DNA of 64,000 nt from Pseudomonas sp. FEN (GTDB lineage Bacteria; Pseudomonadota; Gammaproteobacteria; Pseudomonadales; Pseudomonadaceae), in assembly GCF_904067045.1 (NCBI RefSeq), contig NZ_CAJFDC010000010.1, positions 342,001-406,000 on the forward strand, written 5' to 3'. The notes below the pieces were generated by a model, which worked only from the letters and a program-made list of their open reading frames with translations, was not told the origin of the DNA and did not search any database. The position numbers and the translations under genes were made by a program. How positions within the stretch are numbered: the stretch's first letter is position 1; each line of letters begins with the position of its first letter. Positions 18,204 to 25,802 of this stretch are shown here, in pieces.

Positions 18204-19021
18204 GCAGGGCCTTGCTGGAGGCCCGGCAGATCAGTCTCGGTTACCCCCGCGAACAGGGCTGGCAAGTGGTACTGGAAGGCTTCGACCTGCAACTGCAAGC
18301 CGGCGAAGTGGTGTCGATCCTCGGCCCCAGCGGCGTCGGTAAATCCAGTCTGTTGCGGGTCCTGGCCGGTTTGCAGGTGCCTCGCGAGGGGCGGGTAAGC
18401 TTCCTCGGCGAGCCCCTGGACGGCCCGCACCCACGGGTGGCGGTGGCTTTTCAGGATCCCAGTCTGTTGCCCTGGCTGAGCCTGGAAAAGAACGTCGCCT
18501 TCGGTCTCGACTTCGCTCGCCAGCCGCACCTGGATGCCCAGGAACGCAAGGCGCGGATCGACCATGCAATTGCCGCCGTCGGCCTGCAACACGCCCGGGA
18601 CCAGTATCCGGCGCAGTTGTCCGGCGGCATGGCCCAGCGGACGGCTTTGGCCCGCTGCCTGGCCCGCCAGCCACAGGTATTGTTTCTCGATGAGCCTTTC
18701 GGTGCCCTGGATGAAGTGACTCGCGCCGACATGCAACAACTGTTGCTCAAGGTGATCGCCGAGCACAACACGGCGGCGGTGCTGATCACCCACGACATCG
18801 ATGAAGCCCTGCTGCTCTCCGAGCGGATTCTGCTACTGGGCCACAGCCCGGCGCGGACCCTCGGCGAGTGGCGTATCGACCTGCCTCAGCCCCGTGCCGA
18901 GCTGGTGGAGGAACTGGGCGCCCTGCGTATCGAGATTCTCAAGACCCTTCGGCGGGCCAGCCGCACCTCACCCTCTCACTCTTTGCTCGAAACGTCGGAG
19001 ATGGCCCATGTGCCTGGATGA
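18200..19021 (+). CDS. ABC transporter ATP-binding protein (NitT/TauT/SsuB type)
   Basis: A 273-residue ATPase with Walker A GPSGVGKSS (about residue 44), Q-loop in VAFQDPSLLPW, signature LSGGMAQR, Walker B VLFLDEPFGALDE and the switch His in LITHDIDEA. The closest class is the SsuB/TauB/NrtD group, given the LPWLSLEKNV segment after the Q-loop. It is translationally coupled to the flavoprotein (ATGA overlap) and overlaps the substrate-binding gene by 14 bases. It powers the importer formed with the products at 19008 and 20204. Confidence 0.93.
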   Translation: MSRALLEARQISLGYPREQGWQVVLEGFDLQLQAGEVVSILGPSGVGKSSLLRVLAGLQVPREGRVSFLGEPLDGPHPRVAVAFQDPSLLPWLSLEKNVAFGLDFARQPHLDAQERKARIDHAIAAVGLQHARDQYPAQLSGGMAQRTALARCLARQPQVLFLDEPFGALDEVTRADMQQLLLKVIAEHNTAAVLITHDIDEALLLSERILLLGHSPARTLGEWRIDLPQPRAELVEELGALRIEILKTLRRASRTSPSHSLLETSEMAHVPG

Positions 19022-20207
19022 CTTCACCCATACACGTCGTGACTTCCTCAAACTCAGCGCCTTGCTGACCGCCGGCGGTGCCCTGCCGCTGCTCAACAGC
19101 CTGCAGGCCCGCGCCGCGTCGGAGCCCAACGCGCCAGTGCGGATCGGCTACCTGCCGATCACCGATGCCACGCCGCTGCTGGTGGCCCATAACAACGGCC
19201 TGTTCGAGGCCGAAGGCATCCAGGCCGAGCGTCCGGTGCTGCTGCGCAGTTGGGCCCAGGTGATCGAGGCGTTCATTTCCGGGCAGGTCAACGTGATCCA
19301 CCTGCTGTCGCCGATGACCGTCTGGGCGCGCTACGGCAGCCAGGTGCCGGCCAAGGTGGTGGCCTGGAACCATGTCGGCGGTTCCGGCCTGACCGTGGCA
19401 CCGGGCATTACCGAGGTCAAACAATTGGGCGGGCAGTCGCTGGCCATACCGTTCTGGTACTCGATCCACAACGTGGTGGTCCAGCAACTGTTGCGCGACA
19501 ACGGCCTGCAGCCGGTGAGCAAGCCGGCCAACGGCGTGCTGGCGGCCAACGAGGTCAACCTGGTGGTGCTGCCGCCCTCGGACATGCCACCGGCCCTGGC
19601 CAGCAAGCGCATCGCCGGCTATATCGTCGCCGAGCCGTTCAATGCTCTGGCCGAGGAACTGAAGGTCGGCCGGGTGCAGCGCTTCACCGGCGATCTCTGG
19701 CGCAATCACGCCTGCTGTGTGGTGTTCATGCACGAGCAGGACCTGAACAATCGCCCCGAGTGGTCGCAGAAGGTGGTCAACGCCATCGTCAAGGCCCAGC
19801 TCTGGACCCGCAACAACCGCGCCGAGGCCGCCCAATTGCTGTCCAAGGATGGCGCCAACCGCTACACCCCGCACACTCCACAGGTGCTCAATCGGGTGTT
19901 GGTGCCCAATGCGAGCGATCGTGACGCCTACCTCGCCAGTGGGGCGATCCAGCACGGCAATTGGGACGAGCAGCGCATCGACTTCCAGCCGTATCCGTTC
20001 CCCAGCTACACCGAGGAACTGGTCAAGCGCCTGAAAAACACCCTGATCGAGGGTGACAAGGGTTTCCTCGCCGGCCTCGACCCGCAGCAGACTGCCCGCG
20101 ACCTGGTGGACGACCGTTTCGTGCGCAACAGCCTGGCGGCGGTGGGCGGGCTCAAGGCCTTCGGCTTGCCGGAAAGCTTTGAACGCAGCGAGGAGTTCGG
20201 CATTTGA
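19008..20207 (+). CDS. Tat-exported ABC substrate-binding protein (NrtA/CmpA-like)
   Basis: A 399-residue protein starting at ATG 19008, behind GGAG and inside the 3' end of the ATPase gene; the frame upstream of this is a shadow. The N-terminus has a twin-arginine signal (THTRRDFLKLSALLTAGG), so it is exported folded, which fits a bound cofactor or ligand. The mature part resembles nitrate, bicarbonate or sulfonate binding proteins (VRIGYLPITDATPLLVAHNN, GLFEAEGI). The ligand cannot be read from the sequence; the flavoprotein neighbour suggests an organosulfur or nitrogenous compound. It overlaps the permease by ATGA-type coupling. Confidence 0.9.
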   Translation: MCLDDFTHTRRDFLKLSALLTAGGALPLLNSLQARAASEPNAPVRIGYLPITDATPLLVAHNNGLFEAEGIQAERPVLLRSWAQVIEAFISGQVNVIHLLSPMTVWARYGSQVPAKVVAWNHVGGSGLTVAPGITEVKQLGGQSLAIPFWYSIHNVVVQQLLRDNGLQPVSKPANGVLAANEVNLVVLPPSDMPPALASKRIAGYIVAEPFNALAEELKVGRVQRFTGDLWRNHACCVVFMHEQDLNNRPEWSQKVVNAIVKAQLWTRNNRAEAAQLLSKDGANRYTPHTPQVLNRVLVPNASDRDAYLASGAIQHGNWDEQRIDFQPYPFPSYTEELVKRLKNTLIEGDKGFLAGLDPQQTARDLVDDRFVRNSLAAVGGLKAFGLPESFERSEEFGI

Positions 20208-20971
20208 TCGGCAAGCCTTCCTCATCGCTCCTGCATTGGGGGCTGGGCGTGGCGGGGTTGTTCTGCCTGTTGCTGCTGTGGTGGCTGGGCGTGCACCTGT
20301 TCGGCAGCCCCGACGGGCTGTCGGCGCGTTTCTCGCCGGAAGCGACACTGGGCAGCCTGGTGGAGTTGCTCGGCCGGGCCGAGCTTTATGAAAACGTCCT
20401 GGTCAGCCTCAAGCGCATTCTGGTCGGGCTGTTGCTCGCCTTGCTGATCGGTGTGCCGTTGGGGTTGTTGATTGGCAGCTATCGCCCCCTGGAGGCGGCG
20501 ACCACGCCGGCCTTTCAGTTCTTGCGGATGATCTCGCCGTTATCCTGGATGCCGGTGGTGGTCATGCTGATGGGGGTGGGCGACCAGCCGATCTATTTCC
20601 TGCTGGCCTTTGCCGCTGTCTGGCCGATCCTGCTCAACACCGTGGCCGGGGTGCGCCAGCTCGACCCGCGTTGGCTGCAACTGAGCCGCAGCCTCAGTGC
20701 GACCCGCTGGGAAACCCTGTGCCAGGTGATCCTGCCCGGTGTGCTCGGCCATGTGCTGACCGGCGTGCGGCTATCCATCGGGATTCTCTGGATCGTTCTG
20801 GTGCCTTGCGAAATGCTTGGGGTCAGTGCCGGGCTCGGCTACTTTATCCTTGATACCCGTGATCGCCTGGCTTATTCGGAACTGATGGCCATGGTGCTGT
20901 TGATCGGTGTGCTCGGCTTCGCGCTGGACGCCTTGGCGCGTGGCCTGCATCGGCGTTGGGCGCATGCCTGA
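20204..20971 (+). CDS. ABC transporter permease (SsuC/TauC type)
   Basis: A 255-residue inner membrane permease with about six spans (e.g. LHWGLGVAGLFCLLLLWWLGV and ILVGLLLALLIGVPLGLLIG) and the cytoplasmic coupling motif region SLSATRWETLCQVILPGVLGH, the EAA-type loop that contacts the ATPase. It ends the operon that starts at 16523. The start overlaps the previous stop by 4 bases. Size and topology match the SsuC/TauC group. Confidence 0.92.
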   Translation: MIGKPSSSLLHWGLGVAGLFCLLLLWWLGVHLFGSPDGLSARFSPEATLGSLVELLGRAELYENVLVSLKRILVGLLLALLIGVPLGLLIGSYRPLEAATTPAFQFLRMISPLSWMPVVVMLMGVGDQPIYFLLAFAAVWPILLNTVAGVRQLDPRWLQLSRSLSATRWETLCQVILPGVLGHVLTGVRLSIGILWIVLVPCEMLGVSAGLGYFILDTRDRLAYSELMAMVLLIGVLGFALDALARGLHRRWAHA

Positions 20972-20989
20972 CGCTATCTTTTCAATTTA

Positions 20990-21323
20990 TAGGGAATTTA
21001 CATTACTGTAACATTTTGAAATGTATAATCCCGCGCTGAACCACCCCCTCGCGTTTCAGCCCCCGACCTCCAGGAGATACGAACTTGGACCCTGCCCATT
21101 CTCGGTGGGCCACGTAGCGGGATTTACAAAGGGATACCTTCGGTACGCAACCGTCGTTCCGGTATCCAGTCTGTAGCGTTCAGTACGTGGCCTGGCCTCG
21201 ACGATTTTCCGACCACTTCTTCAGGATGTGCTGTGCTTAGACTGCCGGCACCGTACCGCTTCTTGCGTTTGTATCCTGAAGTTCGTGGGCCTGTATGTCA
21301 GAACGCTGCTGGAATCATTGACG
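20990..21323 (+). promoter_or_regulatory. Long structured leader upstream of the second ABC transporter
   Basis: About 330 bases without a gene, rich in strong hairpins on the plus strand. (a) GCCCA 21094-21098 pairs with TGGGC 21106-21110. (b) GGATACC 21132-21138 pairs with GGTATCC 21161-21167, with inner CGGT 21141-21144 pairing ACCG 21150-21153. (c) CTTCAGGAT 21219-21227 pairs perfectly with ATCCTGAAG 21273-21281, and CCAC 21213-21216 with GTGG 21285-21288. The last stem ends about 35 bases before the permease start. I do not recognise a known riboswitch consensus. An AT-rich stretch at 20980-21030 (TATAATCCC at about 21025) could hold the promoter. Confidence 0.55.
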
Positions 21324-23066
21324 ATGAATAAAGTATTACGCCATTACATCCCGGCCAGCACCCGGCGCCTGTTGCCCAACCGCTGGGACTTGATCGCGCT
21401 GCCGCTGGTAGTGGGCTTCCTGCTGTTTTTCTCAATCGGCGCACGGGAAACCTGGGCACCGATCTCGACCTTGCAGAGCCAGGTGATATCCCTCGATCCG
21501 GCCAATCTGCCGGAGTATGCGATTCGCACCACCCTGCGCATGCTCGCGGCGATGATTGCGGCCCTGGTCTTCACTTTTATCTACGGGACCCTGGCCGCCA
21601 AGAGCAAGCGCGCGGAGAAACTGTTGGTGCCGGTGTTGGATATCCTCCAATCGGTGCCGGTGCTGGGCTATATCTCGTTCACCGTGACCTTCTTTCTCCT
21701 GCTGTTTCCCGGTCGGGTACTGGGCGCCGAGTGCGCGGCGATCTTCGCGATTTTCACCAGCCAGGCCTGGAACATGACGTTCAGTTTCTATCAGTCGCTG
21801 CGCATGCTGCCACGGGACCTGACGGAAGTGTCCGAGAGTCTGCAGTTGTCCGGCTGGCAGAAGTTCTGGAAGCTCGATGTGCCGTTCGCCATGCCCGGGC
21901 TGATCTGGAACATGATGATGAGCATGTCCGGCGGCTGGTTCTTCGTGGTGGCCTCGGAGGCGATTACCGTCGGCGACAAGACCATCACCCTGCCAGGCAT
22001 CGGCTCCTACCTGGCCACCGCTATCGAGCAGCGCGACCTCACCGCCGTGGGCTATGTGATCCTGGCGATGGTGGTGGTGATCCTGGTCTACGATCAGTTC
22101 CTGTTCCGTCCGCTGGTGGCCTGGGCGGACAAGTTCCGCATGGAAGACACCGCGGCCCAGGGCGGCGCGCCGGAATCCTGGGTGCTGAACCTGGTCCAGC
22201 GGACCCGGGTGATCCAGCGCCTGATCCGGCCGCTGTCGCGCGCTGTCACGCGTATCGGTCATCTGCGCCTGAGCCTGCCCCGGGTCAAGGTCCGGGCAAG
22301 CACGCCGAACCCGTCGACGTCGCGGGTGATCGACTGGGTCTGGGGTCTGTTCATCGCCTTGCTCGCGGCGTATGCGCTGTATCACATTTTTATCTATGTC
22401 AGCAGCGAAGTGACCCTTGCCGATCTCGGTGAAGTGATCGGTCTGGGCGCGATCACGCTGGTGCGGGTGACCTTGCTGATCGCCGTCGCTTCCTTGATCT
22501 GGGTGCCGCTGGGGGTGATGATCGGCCTGCGTCCGCACCTGGCCGAGAAAATCCAGCCACTGGCGCAGTTCCTCGCCGCGTTTCCGGCGAACCTGCTGTT
22601 CCCGGTGTTCGTCATCGTGATCCTGCACTTCAACCTGAACCCGGATATCTGGTTGAGTCCGCTGATCGTGCTGGGCACCCAGTGGTACATCCTGTTCAAC
22701 GTGATCGCCGGGGCCAGTGCTTTTCCCAACGACTTCCGCGAAGCCGCCGCCAACTTCCATATCCGTGGCTGGCAGTGGTGGCGCAAGGTCATGTTGCCGG
22801 GGATCTTCCCGTACTACGTGACCGGTGCGATCACCGCCTCTGGCGGCGCGTGGAACGCCAGTATCGTTTCCGAGTTTGTTTCCTGGGGCCAGGACAAGGT
22901 GGTGGCCCACGGTCTGGGGGCGTATATCGCCCAGACCACGGCGGCCGGCGACTTTCCGAAAATCACCCTGGGCGTGGTGGTCATGTCGGTCTTCGTGGTG
23001 GCCTTCAACCGTTTGCTCTGGCGACCGATGTACGCCATTGCCGAAAACAAACTTCGTCTGAATTAA
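21324..23066 (+). CDS. Fused double ABC transporter permease (NitT/TauT type)
   Basis: A 580-residue inner membrane protein from ATG 21324; the frame runs further left through the structured leader, but codons there look non-coding. It contains two permease modules in one chain. The first has its coupling loop around SLQLSGWQKFWKLDVPFAMP, the second around NFHIRGWQWWRKVMLPGIFP, with a hydrophilic linker of roughly 60 residues between them near the middle. Fused pairs of this kind occur in transporters that work with an AAA-associated ATPase, as found immediately downstream at 23081. No substrate-binding protein gene accompanies it, so the binding partner must be elsewhere. Confidence 0.9.
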   Translation: MNKVLRHYIPASTRRLLPNRWDLIALPLVVGFLLFFSIGARETWAPISTLQSQVISLDPANLPEYAIRTTLRMLAAMIAALVFTFIYGTLAAKSKRAEKLLVPVLDILQSVPVLGYISFTVTFFLLLFPGRVLGAECAAIFAIFTSQAWNMTFSFYQSLRMLPRDLTEVSESLQLSGWQKFWKLDVPFAMPGLIWNMMMSMSGGWFFVVASEAITVGDKTITLPGIGSYLATAIEQRDLTAVGYVILAMVVVILVYDQFLFRPLVAWADKFRMEDTAAQGGAPESWVLNLVQRTRVIQRLIRPLSRAVTRIGHLRLSLPRVKVRASTPNPSTSRVIDWVWGLFIALLAAYALYHIFIYVSSEVTLADLGEVIGLGAITLVRVTLLIAVASLIWVPLGVMIGLRPHLAEKIQPLAQFLAAFPANLLFPVFVIVILHFNLNPDIWLSPLIVLGTQWYILFNVIAGASAFPNDFREAAANFHIRGWQWWRKVMLPGIFPYYVTGAITASGGAWNASIVSEFVSWGQDKVVAHGLGAYIAQTTAAGDFPKITLGVVVMSVFVVAFNRLLWRPMYAIAENKLRLN

Positions 23067-23080
23067 TCCGAGCCGCTCTC

Positions 23081-24403
23081 ATGAACAGTCATATCGAATA
23101 CACCAGCAGCGCCCGTGAAATCTATTCGCTCACCAATGTGAGCAAGGGCTTTGGCAATGGCAAGGACGAGCGTCAGGTACTCAGCGAAGTCGACCTGCAC
23201 CTGCACGAAGGCGAAGTGGTCGGGTTGCTCGGGCGCTCGGGCTCCGGCAAGTCGACCTTGTTGCGGATCATTGCCGGGCTGATCCAGCCGACTTCCGGCG
23301 AAGTGCTCTACAACGGCGAAACCCTGGACGGCCCGGCCAAGGGCGTGGCGATGGTGTTCCAGACTTTCGCCCTGTTTCCCTGGTTGACCGTGCTGGAAAA
23401 CGTCGAGGCCGGCCTGCAAGCGTTGCAGGTCGAACCCAAGGAAGCGCGCAAGCGGGCGTTGGCGGCGATTGACCTGATCGGTCTCGACGGTTTTGAAAAC
23501 GCCTACCCGCGTGAGTTGTCCGGTGGCATGCGCCAGCGCGTGGGCTTTGCCCGTGGCCTGGTGGTCAACCCGACCCTGCTGCTGATGGACGAGCCGTTTT
23601 CCGCCCTTGATGTGCTCACCGCGGAAAACCTGCGTACCGACCTGTTGGAGTTGTGGAGCGGCGGACAGTTGCCGATCAAGTCGATCCTGATCGTGACCCA
23701 CAACATCGAGGAGGCGGTGCTGATGTGCGACCGTATCCTCGTGCTGTCGTCCAACCCCGGGCGCGTGGTGGCGCAGATCAAGGTGCCGTTCGCTCACCCG
23801 CGCAACCGCCTGGACCCGATCTTCCGCAAGATGGTCGACGATATCTATGCGTTGATGACCAACCGTCGCAGTGCCGACGCCCGCACTGGCAAGGCCGAAC
23901 TGCAACTGGGCAGCCGGCTGCCGGAAGTCCCGACCAACCTGATGGCCGGTTTGATCGAAGCCCTGGCGGCCGAGCCCTACCATGGCCATGCCGGTTTGCC
24001 GAACGTGGCCGAGCGTTTGCTGCTGGAGGTCGACGACCTGTTTCCGGTGGCCGAGATGTTGGAGCACCTGGGCTTTGCCGAGCTGCGCGGGGCCGATATC
24101 AAGCTGACCGATTCGGGCAAGCGTTTCGCCGAGGACGGGACCCAGGAACGCAAGGTGATGTTTGCCGAGCACCTGCTGCGTGCCGTGCCCCTGGCGGCGC
24201 GCATTCGCCAGGTACTGCAAGAGCGCAACGGGCATTGGGCGCCACGGGTACGTTTCGAGCAGGAGCTGGAAGACTCCCTTAGCGAAGATTTCGTCGAGCA
24301 GACCCTGGAAAGCGTGATCAGTTGGGGCCGTTACGCCGAGATCTTCTCCTACAACGACACCACCGAAACCTTCAGCCTGGAAGACGTGGAAGGCGAGATC
24401 TGA
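23081..24403 (+). CDS. ABC transporter ATP-binding protein with C-terminal AAA-associated domain
   Basis: A 440-residue protein from ATG 23081, 14 bases after the permease stop. The N-terminal 260 residues are a NitT/TauT-class ATPase: Walker A GRSGSGKST, signature LSGGMRQR, Walker B LLLMDEPFSALD, switch His in IVTHNIEEA. An additional 160-residue helical domain follows (LEVDDLFPVAEMLEHLGFAE ... FVEQTLESVISWGRYAEIF), recognised as the AAA-associated C-terminal domain that occurs in this transporter class and may be regulatory. It forms an operon with the double permease; the substrate is unknown. Confidence 0.9.
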   Translation: MNSHIEYTSSAREIYSLTNVSKGFGNGKDERQVLSEVDLHLHEGEVVGLLGRSGSGKSTLLRIIAGLIQPTSGEVLYNGETLDGPAKGVAMVFQTFALFPWLTVLENVEAGLQALQVEPKEARKRALAAIDLIGLDGFENAYPRELSGGMRQRVGFARGLVVNPTLLLMDEPFSALDVLTAENLRTDLLELWSGGQLPIKSILIVTHNIEEAVLMCDRILVLSSNPGRVVAQIKVPFAHPRNRLDPIFRKMVDDIYALMTNRRSADARTGKAELQLGSRLPEVPTNLMAGLIEALAAEPYHGHAGLPNVAERLLLEVDDLFPVAEMLEHLGFAELRGADIKLTDSGKRFAEDGTQERKVMFAEHLLRAVPLAARIRQVLQERNGHWAPRVRFEQELEDSLSEDFVEQTLESVISWGRYAEIFSYNDTTETFSLEDVEGEI

Positions 24404-24752
24404 CACGAAACCCCTGTGGGAGTGGCTGGTCGACGTTCGATAAGCCGCGACGGGGCCTTTGGGCCTTGCGCGGTTCATCCAGACGCTATCTCCGGCAAGC
24501 CAATCCCCATAGGTTCCGTGCTGTTCATGCCTATTTGTAGCCGACTGCGAAACCTTCGCAGATCCATGAAATATGAAGTTTTCACTTGGCCGTAACAGGT
24601 TGAGCACATGGCAAGGCGCATTCTCTCCTACACCTCTGGTGGTTTCGGAGGCGGGCCAGTTTGAAGGGTCGAGACTGTAACTCGTAACGAATCGTGTGCC
24701 GGTCGAACGCATGTCCGGTCACGTTTGCTGATCCCAACTGAAGGAGAGTCCG
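24404..24752. other. 349-base intergenic region
   Basis: No gene is visible. It starts with GTGGGAGTGGCTGG of REP-like character and ends with a good ribosome site (AAGGAG, 24741-24746) for the small gene at 24753. Short frames here have no coding signals. Confidence 0.4.
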
Positions 24753-25070
24753 ATGTCCATCGGCGCAATTCCGGCTGCAACCCCTGTCTCTGTACGTATT
24801 GCCGGTCAGTCCCAGGCAACCCCGACACCCGCGCAGAAAACTTCCACCAGCACAACCGCCACCACCACTGCCAGCACCGTCAGCGACGCCTTGAAAGAGG
24901 CGACTGAAACCGCCGCACAAACCGCCCAGGAAGCCAGTCATGGCGACCGCGTGGCACAGAAGCTGGTGCAAAAACACCAGCATCACACCGCCACGGTCAC
25001 TGCCGCGCCGAAAGCTGTTGCCAACGGTAGCGGCCAGCCGGTCGGCGAAACCATCAATACCAAAGCTTAA
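24753..25070 (+). CDS. Small Thr/Ala-rich protein of unknown function
   Basis: A 105-residue frame with a strong ribosome site (GAAGGAGAG, 7-8 bases before ATG). The product is low-complexity and rich in Thr, Ala and Gln (QKTSTSTTATTTASTVSD), with a central acidic helix-prone stretch (ALKEATETAAQTAQEA), a basic stretch QKLVQKHQHH and no signal peptide or membrane span. Intrinsic disorder is likely. I do not recognise a family. It is single, and convergent with the DUF4337 gene. Confidence 0.55.
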   Translation: MSIGAIPAATPVSVRIAGQSQATPTPAQKTSTSTTATTTASTVSDALKEATETAAQTAQEASHGDRVAQKLVQKHQHHTATVTAAPKAVANGSGQPVGETINTKA

Positions 25071-25090
25071 GCTGCGTTAACACGGCTCCA

Positions 25091-25122
25091 TCAGTCAGCC
25101 CGGCCTGTACCGGACTGACTGA
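25091..25122. repeat. Inverted repeat between convergent genes
   Basis: TCAGTCAG (25091-25098) with CCGG pairs with CCGG and CTGACTGA (25115-25122), giving a stem of about 12 pairs around a CCTGTA loop. There is no T-run on either side, so this is probably a Rho-independent-like or processing hairpin between the two converging genes rather than a textbook terminator. Confidence 0.5.
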
Positions 25123-25139
25123 CATCGGGCATCAGCCAT

Positions 25140-25718
25140 TCAGATATGCAACCCGGCCAGGCCGCCGAGCACCACGCTGACACCCGCGGCGGTGTAGGCC
25201 AGGCGCTTGAGCCATTCCTTGCGCGTCAGCAGGGTGATCGCCGCCAGCGAAATGGCAATCTGGATCGCCGTCATCGCCTGTGCCCAGCGGTGATGCTGGT
25301 GCAGGACCTGCTCGGACTTGTCATCCCATTCGCGACTTTTGGCTTCCAGGCCCTCGGCTTTCTGCCGCACGACTTCCTTTTCCTTCTTGTAGCGTTCGAC
25401 CTCGGCCGTGTAATGCGCGGCATCCAGGCCCGGGATATGGCTGGCCATCTCCGACAGGTTCTGCCGGCTGGACTTGGCCTGGTAGTAGTTCCACTGGTTG
25501 GCGGCTTCGGTCTTGAGGATGGCGGCGTTGTTCTTGTCCATCGCCGCTTCGCTTTCCGTGGAGCCCGCCTGGTAGCTGAGCATGGCGCCAATGGTGGCCA
25601 TGATTGCGGTCATCACCGCGATCCGACTGGCAAAGCCGTCACCGCGTGCCTGGGCATGTTCGGTGGCGTGTTCGACGTGTTTTTCGTGGGGGCTTGGAAC
25701 TTCGAAGTTTTCAGTCAT
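25140..25718 (-). CDS. DUF4337 family membrane protein
   Basis: A 192-residue protein starting at 25718 (MTENFEVPSPHEKHVEHATE); 12 codons further upstream are open but lack support. Three hydrophobic segments are visible: near residue 38-55 (RIAVMTAIMATIGAMLSYQAG), and near the C-terminus (QIAISLAAITLLT and YTAAGVSVVLGGLAGL). Between them is a long hydrophilic, coiled-coil-prone region (VERYKKEKEVVRQKAEGLE). This is the DUF4337 layout. The function is unknown. The gene stands alone between a small unknown gene and a histidine kinase. Confidence 0.8.
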   Translation of the reverse strand: MTENFEVPSPHEKHVEHATEHAQARGDGFASRIAVMTAIMATIGAMLSYQAGSTESEAAMDKNNAAILKTEAANQWNYYQAKSSRQNLSEMASHIPGLDAAHYTAEVERYKKEKEVVRQKAEGLEAKSREWDDKSEQVLHQHHRWAQAMTAIQIAISLAAITLLTRKEWLKRLAYTAAGVSVVLGGLAGLHI

Positions 25719-25802
25719 GGAGACGGATCTTTGGGTGAAGAGGGCGGAAGGCAAAGTTTAAAGCCAGTGCCGGCAGAAGGCTCTCTCTCAATGATGAATA
25801 TT

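Noticed and set aside
20990..21323. Guanidine (ykkC) or manganese (yybP-ykoY) riboswitch before the ABC transporter
   Set aside because: I looked for their conserved core sequences and could not find them, so the leader is reported only as an unassigned structured RNA.
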